This document shows, one piece after another, positions 18,462-27,427 of a DNA stretch of 64,000 bases (the stretch's first letter is position 1; every line of letters starts with the position of its first letter). The notes beneath the pieces are model-generated. The model saw only the letters and a list, made by a program, of their open reading frames with translations. It did not search any database and was not told where the DNA came from. Source of the stretch: Arthrobacter sp. Marseille-P9274 (GTDB lineage Bacteria > Actinomycetota > Actinomycetes > Actinomycetales > Micrococcaceae); assembly GCF_946892675.1 (NCBI RefSeq), contig NZ_CAMPOV010000001.1, forward strand, positions 1,462,033 through 1,526,032, in the 5' to 3' direction. The position numbers and the translations under genes were made by a program.

Positions 18462-18803
18462 ATGGAATGGTGGTTCTGGATAGTTCTCTGGGTCGCGCTG
18501 GCCGCACTCGCCGTGGTTTTTGTGGGCTTTCTCGCATACCGGATTTTCCGGGCGTTCATGAAGACTTTGGAAGAATTTGAGACGGCTGCGGCAAAGTTGA
18601 GTCCTGCGTTTGGTCCCGCCCCATCGGCTGAAGGCGAAAACAGCACCGTCTTCCAGCCGGCCGTTTTCCTCGATCCCGCCGTGGCCAGGGAGCACTACGC
18701 CGATGGAAAGGCAGCGCGCCGCGAAGCTCGCAGGGCACGACGGGTGGCCCGCAGGTCCGCCCGCGGGCAGCGGCAGTCGCTGCGCGACGTCAAGCTGTCT
18801 TGA
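18462..18803 (+). CDS. Small single-pass membrane protein, conserved hypothetical
   Basis: This is a 113-residue protein with one N-terminal membrane segment ('WWFWIVLWVALAALAVVFVGF', about residues 3-23), a helical stretch 'IFRAFMKTLEEFETAAAKL', and a very basic C-terminal tail rich in Arg and Ala ('ARREARRARRVARRSARG'). I do not recognise a named family. ATG 18462 is only 2 bp after the pafBC stop, so the two are co-transcribed; a longer reading would overlap pafBC. The position just before tatA is common in related genomes. The basic tail could bind nucleic acid or membrane lipid, but nothing in the sequence proves that. Confidence 0.75.
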   Translation: MEWWFWIVLWVALAALAVVFVGFLAYRIFRAFMKTLEEFETAAAKLSPAFGPAPSAEGENSTVFQPAVFLDPAVAREHYADGKAARREARRARRVARRSARGQRQSLRDVKLS

Positions 18804-18837
18804 CGTAGGATTGGTTTGTTATGAAAGGAACCGCGTA

Positions 18838-19122
18838 ATGGGACGACTCTTCGACAACCCGTGGACAATCATCATCCTCATCATCATTGTCCTTCTGCTC
18901 TTCGGGGCGCCGAAACTGCCTGGTCTCGCCCGCAGCGTGGGTCAGTCAATGCGTATCTTCAAGTCCGAGGTGAAGCAGATGAGGGATGAAAATCCCTCCG
19001 ACTCCGAAGCCCGGGACGAACCGGTAGAAGGCCGTGTGGTCAATCCGCCTCGGAACACCGGCAACCGGGACCAGACGCCGAATGCAAATGGCGGAACCAC
19101 GCCGCCCAGCCAGCAGCAGTAG
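18838..19122 (+). CDS. tatA: Sec-independent translocase protein TatA
   Basis: TatA oligomerises to form the pore of the twin-arginine pathway that exports folded proteins. The 94-residue chain has a short N-terminal membrane helix ('WTIIILIIIVLLLFG', about 9-23), the hinge 'FGAPKLPGLARSVG' with the conserved Phe-Gly and Leu-Pro, then the amphipathic helix 'SMRIFKSEVKQM'. The remainder is polar and likely disordered, ending in a Gln run. It starts at ATG 18838. The 6-bp spacing to tatC shows a tatAC operon; no tatB is present here. QcrA, whose family is Tat-dependent, is coded elsewhere in this window. Confidence 0.97.
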   Translation: MGRLFDNPWTIIILIIIVLLLFGAPKLPGLARSVGQSMRIFKSEVKQMRDENPSDSEARDEPVEGRVVNPPRNTGNRDQTPNANGGTTPPSQQQ

Positions 19123-19128
19123 AGGCAA

Positions 19129-19974
19129 ATGGCGCGGACCAAGGGCCGCAAGGCCAATCCCGAAGGCCGGATGGCCCTCAAAGACCACGTTAGGGAGCTT
19201 CGCAACCGCCTGATCATCTCAGGCATAGCAGTCCTGCTGGGCGCCGTCGGCGGATGGTTCCTGTACGACCCGGTCATGGTGGCCGTCCAACAGCCGCTGA
19301 TGGAGATTTCGGCCCAGCAGGGCCGGCGTGCGGAAATCAATTACGGCAGCGTGGGCTCCCCGTTCGACCTGAAGATCCAGGTGTCGATCTTCCTCGGCCT
19401 GCTGGTCAGTTCACCGGTCTGGATCTACCAGATCTGGGCGTTCATCACGCCCGGGCTGAAGCGGAAGGAACGGCGCTACACGCTCGGCTTCATGTTCGCC
19501 GCAGTGCCGCTGTTCCTGCTGGGGATCTACTTCGGCTGGATTGTGTTGCCCGAGATCGTCAAGGTCCTGACGATGTTCACCCCGCAGGGCGGCGTCAACC
19601 AGATCCTGGCAACCGACTACCTGACATTCGTGATGCGGATGTTCCTGTCGCTTGGCGTTGCCTTCCTGCTGCCGGTGGTGCTGGTCGGGATCAATTTTGC
19701 CGGGCTGGTCTCCGGCCGGCAGGTCATCAAGAGCTGGCGCATCGTCGTCTTCGTGGTCTGCGTCGTCGCCGCGATGGCCGCACCCGGACCCGACGCGACG
19801 TCGATGTTCCTGCTCGCCGGGCCCCTCCTGGTTCTCTTCTTCATCGCCGTCGGCGTGTGCCTGCTCAATGACAAGCGCCGCGCCCGCAAGCGCAAGGAGC
19901 AGGAAGAGGAAATCGAGGCCTCGGCGGACAAGGCAACTCCGTTGACCGACCTCGAAGGTCCGGCCGAGGCATGA
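19129..19974 (+). CDS. tatC: Sec-independent translocase protein TatC
   Basis: TatC is the receptor for twin-arginine signal peptides. The 281-residue protein has six predicted membrane segments and the conserved N-terminal 'LKDHVRELRNRLIIS' and cytoplasmic-loop 'QIWAFITPGLKRKERRY' (with the Phe/Pro and Glu of the signal-binding site) near residues 102-119. The C-terminal tail is charged ('RRARKRKEQEEEIEA') and probably cytoplasmic. ATG 19129 lies 6 bp after tatA. The next gene, the helicase, follows after 49 bp, so it might be read from the same transcript. Confidence 0.97.
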   Translation: MARTKGRKANPEGRMALKDHVRELRNRLIISGIAVLLGAVGGWFLYDPVMVAVQQPLMEISAQQGRRAEINYGSVGSPFDLKIQVSIFLGLLVSSPVWIYQIWAFITPGLKRKERRYTLGFMFAAVPLFLLGIYFGWIVLPEIVKVLTMFTPQGGVNQILATDYLTFVMRMFLSLGVAFLLPVVLVGINFAGLVSGRQVIKSWRIVVFVVCVVAAMAAPGPDATSMFLLAGPLLVLFFIAVGVCLLNDKRRARKRKEQEEEIEASADKATPLTDLEGPAEA

Positions 19975-20023
19975 TGGCGCGGGACCGGCAGCCACCGGTC
20001 CCGCCAGCCACTAGGCTTTCAGT

Positions 20024-22852
20024 ATGAGTTCCCCATCCGAGCGGTACCGCGAAGCCAAGGCCAGGGCGGAACACCGAAAGACCCGGCTCCACGCGTTCTC
20101 GCAGACGCTCAGCTTCGAGATGGACCCCTTCCAGCGGGAAGCCTGCGAGGCCCTCGAGCGAGGCCGCGGCGTCCTGGTGGCGGCGCCCACGGGGGCAGGA
20201 AAAACCGTGGTGGGGGAGTTCGCCATCTACATGGCGCTTCAACGGGGTTTGAAGGCCTTCTACACGACGCCGATCAAAGCATTGAGCAACCAGAAGTACG
20301 CCGAACTGGTCCAGGTGTACGGCCCGGACCGCGTCGGGCTGCTCACCGGCGACGTGTCGGTCAATCCGGCCGCCGAGGTTGTGGTGATGACCACCGAGGT
20401 GCTCCGGAACATGCTGTACGCCAACTCCGACACCCTCCTGGACCTGGGCTACGTCGTCATGGACGAGGTCCACTACCTGGCGGACCGGTTCCGCGGTGCG
20501 GTGTGGGAGGAAGTCATCATCCATCTGCCGGACGAGGTCCAGCTGGTCTCCCTCTCGGCCACGGTTTCCAACGCCGAGGAGTTCGGCGCCTGGCTCGATA
20601 CGGTCCGCGGTGACACGGACGTCGTCGTCTCCGAGCACCGCCCCGTCCCGCTCTGGCAGCATGTCATGGTGGGCCCGGAGATTCTGGACCTGTTCGCCTC
20701 CGACGTAGCCTTCGACGAGGCGGTGCCGAGTTCGTCCTCCGGCCAGGGAGCGGCCGGACGGTTCGAGGTCAATCCCGAACTGCTGGAACTTGCCTATTCG
20801 GAGCAGAAGCTCAACAGGTCTGCCAGCTGGGGCCGACCCGGAGGCAGGCGCGGCAAACGCCAGCCGCCGCGGCCGCAGCAGCCCGTCACCCGGATCCGCC
20901 GGGCTTCGCGCCCGGAAGTGATTGCGCGGCTGGACAAAGAAGGCCTGCTCCCGGCGATTACCTTCATTTTTTCCCGCAACGGCTGCGACGCCGCCGTCCG
21001 GCAGTGCCTGGATGCGGGTCTCTGGCTGACCACGGAAAGGGAACGGGATATCATCGCCCGGCGCGTCGACGAGGCCGCGGAGGAGATTCCCGAGGAAGAC
21101 CTGGCCGTCCTGGGTTTCTGGCTCTGGCGCGAGGGGCTCATCCGGGGGATCGCCGCCCACCATGCGGGCATGCTTCCCACCTTCAAGGAAGTGGTCGAGA
21201 AGCTCTTCGCCGACAACCTGGTGCGGGCGGTCTTTGCCACCGAAACGCTCGCCCTCGGCGTGAACATGCCTGCGCGCACCGTCGTGCTGGAGAAGCTGGA
21301 CAAGTTTAACGGCGAAAGCCACGTGAACATCACCGCGGGGGAGTACACCCAGCTGACCGGCCGCGCCGGCCGGCGCGGGATCGACGTCGAAGGCCATGCC
21401 GTGGTCCTTTGGCAGCCGGGCACGGATCCGGCCGCTGTCGCCGGCCTGGCGTCCCGCCGGACCTACCCGCTGAACTCAAGCTTCCGGCCGACCTACAACA
21501 TGTCGGTCAATCTGATCGCCCAGTTCGGCCGTGCCCGGGCACGCGAAATCCTGGAAACCTCTTTCGCCCAGTTCCAGGCGGATCGTTCCGTCGTGGGCCT
21601 GGCAAAGCAGGTCCGCAGCCGCGAAGAATCCCTCGCGGGCTATGCGAAGTCCATGACCTGCCATCTGGGGGACTTCACCGAGTACGCGCGTCTGAGGCGC
21701 GAGCTAAAGGACGCGGAGAACCAGTCGGCCAAGTCGCGCAGCCGGCAGCTGCGCTCGGCCGCCGCGGCATCACTGGAGCGCCTGCGGCGGGGAGACATCA
21801 TCGATGTGCCGGGCGGGCGGAACGAAGGCTACGCGGTGATTCTCGCCGTGGATGCCTCAAGCTATGAGCCCCGGCCGACGGTGCTGACGGTCGACAAGCA
21901 GATCAGGCGGATCTCCGTCCAGGATCTCGACGGGCCGGTACAGGTTCTGTCCACCATCCGGATCCCGAAGAGCTTCAACGGCCGCAGCCCTAAGGAACGG
22001 CGCGATCTCGCGTCCTCGCTGCGCAACGCCCTCCACGAAAACCGGCCGCCGCGCCGGGGGACGGAGCGCCAGGAGTTCGAGGCGCCCGGGGCCGAGCAGC
22101 AGGAACGGCGGATCCTAGAGCTGCGGCGCAAGCTCAAGTCCCATCCGTGCCACGGCTGCAGTGATCGCGAAGACCATGCGCGCTGGTCCGAGCGCTGGTG
22201 GAAGCTGCGCAAGGAAACCGACCAGCTGATGGGCCAGATCCAAGGACGCACCAATACGATCGCCAAGACATTCGACCGGGTCTGCGACCTGCTGGACACC
22301 TACGGCTACCTCCAGACGCATGAGGACGGCCGCGTCACCATCAGCGAATCAGGCAACCGGCTCAGGCGGATTTACGGCGACCGGGATCTCCTGGTGGCCC
22401 TATGCCTCCAGGCCGGCGCCTTCGACGACCTCAGCGCGCCCGAAGTCGCGGCGTTTGTGTCCTGCCTCGTGTTCCAGGCCAAGCGGGAGGAAACGGGCAT
22501 CCGCCCCAAGATGCCCAGCGTGTCGCTCGAATCGGCCGTGGACATCGCCGTGCGGGAATGGTCCGTTCTCACCGACCGGGAAGAGCAGCACAAGCTGCCG
22601 CTCAGCGGCGAACCCGAACTCGGACTGGTCTGGCCCATGTACAAGTGGGCGCAGGGACGCTCCCTGCTGGCGGCGCTCCAAGGCACCGAACTGGCGGCGG
22701 GCGACTTCGTCCGGTGGGCCAAGCAGGTGATCGATCTGCTGGACCAGCTCGTCAAGGTGCCGGACATGGATCCAAAACTGGTCACCTTGTGCCGGCAGGC
22801 AATTCCGCTGGTCCGCCGCGGCGTCGTCGCCTACTCCGTCGTCAGCGAATAG
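20024..22852 (+). CDS. helY: Ski2-like DEAD/DEAH-box RNA helicase (HelY)
   Basis: This 942-residue superfamily 2 helicase resembles eukaryotic Ski2/Mtr4 and mycobacterial HelY. Helicase motifs are in order: Q-like 'DPFQREACEAL', Walker A 'APTGAGKT' (54-61), Ia 'TTPIKALSNQK', 'DEVH' box at about 147-150, SAT-type 'SLSATVSN' near 180, and motif VI 'QLTGRAGRRGID' near 445. The C-terminal half holds the winged-helix and ratchet domains and a DSHCT-type end, including a Cys pair in 'HPCHGCSDRE'. The function in actinobacteria is presumed RNA processing or turnover. It is cytoplasmic and lies downstream of tatC with no clear terminator between them. Confidence 0.94.
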   Translation: MSSPSERYREAKARAEHRKTRLHAFSQTLSFEMDPFQREACEALERGRGVLVAAPTGAGKTVVGEFAIYMALQRGLKAFYTTPIKALSNQKYAELVQVYGPDRVGLLTGDVSVNPAAEVVVMTTEVLRNMLYANSDTLLDLGYVVMDEVHYLADRFRGAVWEEVIIHLPDEVQLVSLSATVSNAEEFGAWLDTVRGDTDVVVSEHRPVPLWQHVMVGPEILDLFASDVAFDEAVPSSSSGQGAAGRFEVNPELLELAYSEQKLNRSASWGRPGGRRGKRQPPRPQQPVTRIRRASRPEVIARLDKEGLLPAITFIFSRNGCDAAVRQCLDAGLWLTTERERDIIARRVDEAAEEIPEEDLAVLGFWLWREGLIRGIAAHHAGMLPTFKEVVEKLFADNLVRAVFATETLALGVNMPARTVVLEKLDKFNGESHVNITAGEYTQLTGRAGRRGIDVEGHAVVLWQPGTDPAAVAGLASRRTYPLNSSFRPTYNMSVNLIAQFGRARAREILETSFAQFQADRSVVGLAKQVRSREESLAGYAKSMTCHLGDFTEYARLRRELKDAENQSAKSRSRQLRSAAAASLERLRRGDIIDVPGGRNEGYAVILAVDASSYEPRPTVLTVDKQIRRISVQDLDGPVQVLSTIRIPKSFNGRSPKERRDLASSLRNALHENRPPRRGTERQEFEAPGAEQQERRILELRRKLKSHPCHGCSDREDHARWSERWWKLRKETDQLMGQIQGRTNTIAKTFDRVCDLLDTYGYLQTHEDGRVTISESGNRLRRIYGDRDLLVALCLQAGAFDDLSAPEVAAFVSCLVFQAKREETGIRPKMPSVSLESAVDIAVREWSVLTDREEQHKLPLSGEPELGLVWPMYKWAQGRSLLAALQGTELAAGDFVRWAKQVIDLLDQLVKVPDMDPKLVTLCRQAIPLVRRGVVAYSVVSE

Positions 22853-22936
22853 CAGACCGATTAGCAGGCGCGGACCCCGGCCGGATCCGGTCGGCCGACG
22901 AAAACCTTTGATGGACATGAATGCGATGGGAGATCT

Positions 22937-24583
22937 ATGAGTGCGATGAGCGCAGCCGGACATCAGCGGGGCCAGGTCACGCTGTACCGCAACGGTTCGG
23001 TGTACAGCCCGGCCGATCCGTACGCGACGGCGATGCTCGTCGAGGGCGGCACCGTCGCCTGGATCGGATCGGAACAGGCGGCGACGTCGATTGCGGACAG
23101 CTCGATGGAGATCGTCGACCTGGACGGACGCCTGGTTGCGCCCGGGTTCGTTGATTCGCACATGCACACTACGGACAGCGGCCTGGCGCTGGGGAGCCTG
23201 GATCTGTCCCGTACCGCCTCGCTGGCCGAGCTCCTCGACCAGGTGGCCAGTTCGGCCGCGACCGGCGACGTGGTCCTGGGCCATGGCTGGGACGAAACCC
23301 GGTGGCCGGAAAAACGCCCGCCGACGGCGGAGGAACTCGAGCGCGCCAGCGGCGGGAAGAGCGTGTACCTGAGCCGCGTCGACGTCCATTCCGCCGCGGT
23401 GTCATCCTCCCTCGCGGCCCGGGCCGAACTGGCCGGGCTTCCAGGGTGGGACGACGCGGGCGTCATCCGGACCGAGGCCCATGCCGCCGCCCGAAGCTTC
23501 GCCCACCGGATGACGGACGGGCAGCGGCAGGCAGTCCAGCGCCGCGCGCTGGACCACGCTGCATCGCGCGGCTATGTCGCATTGGCCGAGATGGCCGCCC
23601 CGCAGATCGTGCCGGCCGAGGACCTGCTCGCGCTGTTGGAACTGGCGGATTCCGACCCGGGAGCGTTCCCGAAAATCCTTCCGTACTGGGGAGAGCTGGT
23701 GTCCTCGGCCGATGAACTCACTGCGGTCCTCGACCGGTTCGGGGGCAGGCTGCGCGGGTTGGCAGGGGACCTGAACATCGACGGCTCGATCGGTTCGCAT
23801 ACCGCTTGCGTCCACGGCGGTTACGCCGACCTCGCGACGCAGGCCAACGAGCCCTTCCTCAGCGTCGAGCAGGCCGCGGGGCATCTGGCGGCGTGCTCGG
23901 AAGCCGGCGTCCAAGGAGGTTTCCATGTCATCGGCGACGCCGGGCTCGACCGCGCGCTTGAATCCCTTTCCGCCGCCGCCGAGAGGGTGGGCCTGGAGAC
24001 GGTACGGCGGGCGCGGCACCGGTTGGAGCATGTTGAAATGCTCTCGCCGGGCGCGGTGGACCAGCTGCTGCACTTCGGAGTGACCGCGAGCATGCAGCCG
24101 CTCTTCGACGCCTACTGGGGCGGGCCGCGGGGCATGTACGCCACGCGGGTGGGTGAGGAGAGGGCCTTGGCGATGAACGCCGTCGGCACGCTGCAAACCG
24201 CCGGCGTCCCCGTCTGCCTTGGCTCCGACGCGCCCGTCACGGAGCAGAGCCCCTGGGCCGCGGTGAAAGCCTGCCTCGAGCACAACAATCCCGACCAGAG
24301 AATCTCGGCCCGGGCAGCCTTCCTGGCCCACACCCGGGCCGGATGGAGGGCAGCCAACGAGCCTAATCCCATGCAGGGTCAGCTGGCTCCGGGGACCCCG
24401 GCGACATTCGCCGTCTGGGATGTGGACGAACTGTCCGTCCAGACCGCCGATTCCCGGGTCTCGGCATGGAGTACGGACGCACGCGCGGGTACGCCGCTGC
24501 TGCCCTCGCTGGATACCGGCCGGCTGCCCGAGTGTGTCCGGACCGTCGTGGAAGGCGCGACCATATTCGACGCCGGTTCTTAG
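22937..24583 (+). CDS. Amidohydrolase, YtcJ-like
   Basis: This is a 548-residue metal-dependent hydrolase of the amidohydrolase superfamily (YtcJ/Amidohydro_3 subgroup). The first metal motif is 'VDSHMHTTDSG' near residue 72, with the two His. Later ligands are in 'HVIGDAGLDRAL' (His, about 330), 'RHRLEHVEML' (about 358), and the Asp of 'CLGSDAPVTEQSPW' near 430. Flanking N- and C-terminal strands form the small beta sandwich. The substrate is unknown. ATG 22937 is preceded by GGGAGATCT. It lies 84 bp after helY on the same strand, and the next 479 bp are noncoding. Confidence 0.88.
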   Translation: MSAMSAAGHQRGQVTLYRNGSVYSPADPYATAMLVEGGTVAWIGSEQAATSIADSSMEIVDLDGRLVAPGFVDSHMHTTDSGLALGSLDLSRTASLAELLDQVASSAATGDVVLGHGWDETRWPEKRPPTAEELERASGGKSVYLSRVDVHSAAVSSSLAARAELAGLPGWDDAGVIRTEAHAAARSFAHRMTDGQRQAVQRRALDHAASRGYVALAEMAAPQIVPAEDLLALLELADSDPGAFPKILPYWGELVSSADELTAVLDRFGGRLRGLAGDLNIDGSIGSHTACVHGGYADLATQANEPFLSVEQAAGHLAACSEAGVQGGFHVIGDAGLDRALESLSAAAERVGLETVRRARHRLEHVEMLSPGAVDQLLHFGVTASMQPLFDAYWGGPRGMYATRVGEERALAMNAVGTLQTAGVPVCLGSDAPVTEQSPWAAVKACLEHNNPDQRISARAAFLAHTRAGWRAANEPNPMQGQLAPGTPATFAVWDVDELSVQTADSRVSAWSTDARAGTPLLPSLDTGRLPECVRTVVEGATIFDAGS

Positions 24584-25062
24584 TTCAAGGGGCACCGCTG
24601 CATTGGCTCCGGGAACGTCCGCCAAAGGTGAACGGATGGTTAAATGTCTCCATCGACATTTGAGCTTAAACGTCTTTGACCTGCGGTTTTGCTTGTAGCT
24701 CCAGATCAGCTCGACATTGACAGAAGATTCTCAGTCCGTAAACTTTTGGCTCAATGGATCCCTTCGAAATGACGAAGCGGTCCAGGTGCCGGACATCCTG
24801 CAGGTGCGTCTCCACGGACCCGCGGAAGTGCCAACCACAGTCCGGAGCTTCCAATGGGTAGGTCCGTCCGTCAGTAGAAAACAAGTCCCCTGCCGGATTC
24901 CGGTCCGGATTCTTGGCCCGAAGGCGGGCGGACCTACCGCAAGCACCCCCGTCGGCGACAGGCTCCGTCGCATATACTGGACAGCCGGCGTCGTTCCCAG
25001 GTCATCGACCGGCTTCGCTGTGGAATCTGCGCGAGCAGTAGACAGAACTGAAAGGCAGCTGA
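24584..25062. other. 479-bp intergenic region, lower GC
   Basis: No gene is supported here. The stretch is clearly less GC-rich than its flanks. It contains a good sigma70-type promoter pair at 24717-24744, a lone TATACT at 24973-24978 close to the ppm start, and a 10-bp inverted repeat (GGTAGGTCCG at 24857-24866 and CGGACCTACC at 24929-24938). A 72-codon minus-strand frame (24666-24884) has no recognisable motif and was not called. Confidence 0.5.
24717..24744 (+). promoter_or_regulatory. Sigma70-type promoter upstream of ppm
   Basis: A consensus TTGACA (24717-24722) is followed after 16 bp by TAAACT (24739-24744). It is the best housekeeping-type match I saw in the window. It would give a leader of about 310 nt before the TTG start at 25063, so it may drive the next gene or an unannotated small RNA. 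Confidence 0.5.
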
Positions 25063-25806
25063 TTGCGGGTCGTCACCATCATTCCGACGTTTAATGAGAT
25101 CGATTCGCTGCCCAGGACCGTCGCACGGCTCCGCGCCGCCGTCCCAGCCTCCGACGTGCTGGTCGTCGACGACAACTCGCCGGACGGGACCGGGAAGCTG
25201 GCGGATTCGCTAGCCGCGGGGGACAGCGCCATCCACGTCCTCCACCGCCGCGGGAAGGAAGGCCTGGGCGCCGCCTATATCGCAGGCTTCAAATGGGGAC
25301 TGGACGCGGGCTACGATGTGCTCGTCGAGATGGACGCGGACGGATCGCACCAGCCCGAGGAGCTGCAGCGCCTCCTCGACGCCCTCGACGCCGGCGCCGA
25401 CATGGCCAAGGGCTCCCGCTGGATCAGGGGCGGCAAGGTCGTCAACTGGCCGCTGCACCGCAAGCTGCTCTCGCTGGGTGGCAGCCTGTACTCCCGCATC
25501 CTGCTGGGCGTGGGCATCAAAGACATCACCGGAGGCTACAACGCCTTCAAATCCACGACCCTGCGACGGATCGACCTCGAATCCGTCGAGTCCGTGGGCT
25601 ATTGCTTCCAGATCGACTTGACCTGGAAGACCCTCAAGGCAGGGCTCTCCGTACGCGAAGTGCCCATCACCTTCGTGGAGCGCGAGTTCGGCGACTCCAA
25701 GATGAGCGGCAACATCGTGCTCGAATCCATCATGCTGGTCACGAAGTGGGGGCTGCGTTCACGGTGGCAGGCGCTTCGGGGCAGCAAGGCCTCCAGCCGG
25801 GTCTGA
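25063..25806 (+). CDS. ppm1: Polyprenol monophosphomannose synthase (Ppm)
   Basis: This family 2 glycosyltransferase moves mannose from GDP-mannose to polyprenyl phosphate, giving the donor for mannosylated lipoglycans and glycoproteins. The 247-residue chain has '[12 protein letters not shown]' at the N-terminus, '[15 protein letters not shown]' for the nucleotide (about 34-48), '[12 protein letters not shown]' (about 88-99) as the DxD-type metal site, and '[12 protein letters not shown]' further on. It has no membrane segment, so it corresponds to the catalytic domain alone; in Mycobacterium tuberculosis the same domain is fused to an apolipoprotein N-acyltransferase. It starts at TTG 25063, with AAGG upstream. 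A bidirectional terminator follows. Confidence 0.93.
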   Translation: MRVVTIIPTFNEIDSLPRTVARLRAAVPASDVLVVDDNSPDGTGKLADSLAAGDSAIHVLHRRGKEGLGAAYIAGFKWGLDAGYDVLVEMDADGSHQPEELQRLLDALDAGADMAKGSRWIRGGKVVNWPLHRKLLSLGGSLYSRILLGVGIKDITGGYNAFKSTTLRRIDLESVESVGYCFQIDLTWKTLKAGLSVREVPITFVEREFGDSKMSGNIVLESIMLVTKWGLRSRWQALRGSKASSRV

Positions 25807-25864
25807 CGAGCCGCCCGGAATGGCCCGAGCCGCCCCGTCGGCAGGATGGCCGGACGTAGCAGGC

Positions 25865-25903
25865 ACGAAAAAGGAGGGCACCAACGGTGCCCTCCTTTTT
25901 CGT
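25865..25903. terminator. Bidirectional rho-independent terminator
   Basis: A perfect 18-bp stem (25865-25882 with 25886-25903, ACGAAAAAGGAGGGCACC and complement) has an AAC loop and carries T-runs on both strands. It separates converging ppm1 and rbpA. Confidence 0.92.
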
Positions 25904-25909
25904 AGGCTA

Positions 25910-26257
25910 CTAGGCGGAGCGGCGTTCCCCGCGGCGCTCGCGCAGCTTGTTGAGGCGGTCCTCGAGGATCTGCTCCAGCTCCTCAACGGAGCGGCGTTCA
26001 AGCAGCATGTCCCAGTGCGTGCGGACCGGCTTCTCGTTGCTGTCGTCGGGCTTGGCGCCGTTGACCAGCACGGCTTCCTTGCCCGTCTTCGATACCCACG
26101 TCGAGGGGATCTCGGCCTCGGCGGCGAAAGTCACGAAAACCTGCTCGCCGTCCTCGCAGCGGTATTCGACACGCTGGCGCGGCGCCGGTTCGACACCGGC
26201 TTCCGTCTCCATGCTCTGCGCTCCAAGGCGCATGCCCCGAAGGCTACGATCGCTCAT
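25910..26257 (-). CDS. rbpA: RNA polymerase-binding protein RbpA
   Basis: RbpA binds RNA polymerase and the principal sigma factor and stimulates open-complex formation in actinobacteria. The 115-residue protein begins 'MSDRSLRGMRLGAQSMETE', the conserved N-terminal tail, then the core domain 'RYRCEDGEQVFVTFAAEAEIPSTW', and ends with the sigma-interacting helix 'PVRTHWDMLLERRSVEELEQIL'. A longer upstream frame is open, but ATG 26257 with an AGGGAG ribosome site matches family length. Positions of the basic linker and the C-terminal helix agree with known homologues. It is converging with ppm1 across the terminator. Confidence 0.96.
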   Translation of the reverse strand: MSDRSLRGMRLGAQSMETEAGVEPAPRQRVEYRCEDGEQVFVTFAAEAEIPSTWVSKTGKEAVLVNGAKPDDSNEKPVRTHWDMLLERRSVEELEQILEDRLNKLRERRGERRSA

Positions 26258-26446
26258 GGTTTCTCCCTCTTGTCTTGTCTGGGACGGCGCAACGCACCAT
26301 CCCGGTGTGGCCCGCACAATATTCAACGCGTGCGCCACCGGAACTGTTCCCGGTTCCGGGCAGGCGGGCACCAGCATCCCGGCAAATAACCAATAGTAGT
26401 CCATCGCGGCCCTGCCGGGCAAAGGCAACGGCCGGACGGGGCGGCG

Positions 26447-27400
26447 CTACTCGCGCAGACCGCCCTCTCCCTGTCCCTGGGCGAGGGGAGCGGGCGGCTC
26501 CGATGCCGCGGGCTGCCGGGAATCGGTCCGGCCCAGGACGTCGCCGATGCCCTTGAGCGCCTCGCCGACCTCGCTGGGTATGATCCAAAGCTTGTTGGAG
26601 CTGCCTTCGGCGAGCTTGGGCAGCGTCTGGAGGTACTGGTAGGCCAGCAGCCGCTGGGTCGGATTGCCCTTGTGGATTGCATCGAAGACCTTCTGGATGG
26701 CCTGGGACTCGCCGTCGGCGCGGAGGATGGCCGCTTTGGCGTCGCCCTCCGCGGCGAGGATGGCGGCCTGCCGCTGGCCCTCGGCCGTGAGGATCTGGGA
26801 CTGCTTGGTGCCCTCGGCGGTGAGGATCGCGGCCCGCCTGTCCCGCTCGGCGCGCATCTGCTTCTCCATCGAGTCCTGGATGGACAGTGGGGGATCGATG
26901 GCCTTCAACTCCACCCTGGAGACCCGGATGCCCCACCGCCCGGTGGCCTCGTCCAGCACTCCGCGCAGCTGGCCGTTGATCTGGTCGCGCGAGGTCAGCG
27001 CCTCTTCAAGATTCAGGCCGCCCACGACGTTGCGCAGCGTCGTCGTCGTTAATTGCTCGACCGCCTGGATGTAGTTGGCTATTTCGTACGTGGCCGCGCG
27101 CGGATCCGTCACCTGGAAATAGACCACCGTGTCGATGGACACCACGAGGTTGTCTTCAGTGATGACCGGCTGGGGAGGGAAGGACACGACCTGTTCCCGG
27201 AGGTCAAGCAGGGGCAGGAGCCTGTCGACGAACGGGATCAGCAGCGTCAGCCCGGGATTCAGCGTCCGCTGGTACTTCCCGAGGCGTTCGACGACGCCGG
27301 CGCGGGCCTGCGGGATGATCCTTATCGCGCGGGCCAGGACGATCACCACAAAGACGATCAGTGCCGCCAGGACGATCAAGAGGCCGAGGCTGTTGTCCAT
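26447..27400 (-). CDS. SPFH/Band 7 family protein (stomatin-like)
   Basis: This 317-residue protein has an N-terminal membrane anchor (about residues 6-27), the SPFH domain ('ARAGVVERLGKYQRTLNPGLT' onward, about 32-190) and a coiled, Ala/Glu-rich C-terminal region with repeats of the type 'ILTAEG.....ILAAEG' (about 190-235), as in stomatin/QmcA proteins. It ends in a Gly/Gln-rich tail. The family organises membrane microdomains and protease complexes. The next gene upstream on the same strand is an NfeD-type partner, 27 bp away, a pairing known in many bacteria. No RBS oddity is seen. Confidence 0.92.
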   Translation of the reverse strand: MDNSLGLLIVLAALIVFVVIVLARAIRIIPQARAGVVERLGKYQRTLNPGLTLLIPFVDRLLPLLDLREQVVSFPPQPVITEDNLVVSIDTVVYFQVTDPRAATYEIANYIQAVEQLTTTTLRNVVGGLNLEEALTSRDQINGQLRGVLDEATGRWGIRVSRVELKAIDPPLSIQDSMEKQMRAERDRRAAILTAEGTKQSQILTAEGQRQAAILAAEGDAKAAILRADGESQAIQKVFDAIHKGNPTQRLLAYQYLQTLPKLAEGSSNKLWIIPSEVGEALKGIGDVLGRTDSRQPAASEPPAPLAQGQGEGGLRE

Positions 27401-27427
27401 GCTTCCCCTTCGCTAGAGCAGTTCCGC

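Noticed and set aside
24666-24884. 72-codon minus frame in the gap before ppm
   Set aside because: No similarity pattern I can name and no ribosome site; left as part of the intergenic region.
25910-26428. Longer rbpA reading from an upstream ATG
   Set aside because: The extra 57 residues do not resemble RbpA, and ATG 26257 has a good ribosome site and matches family length.
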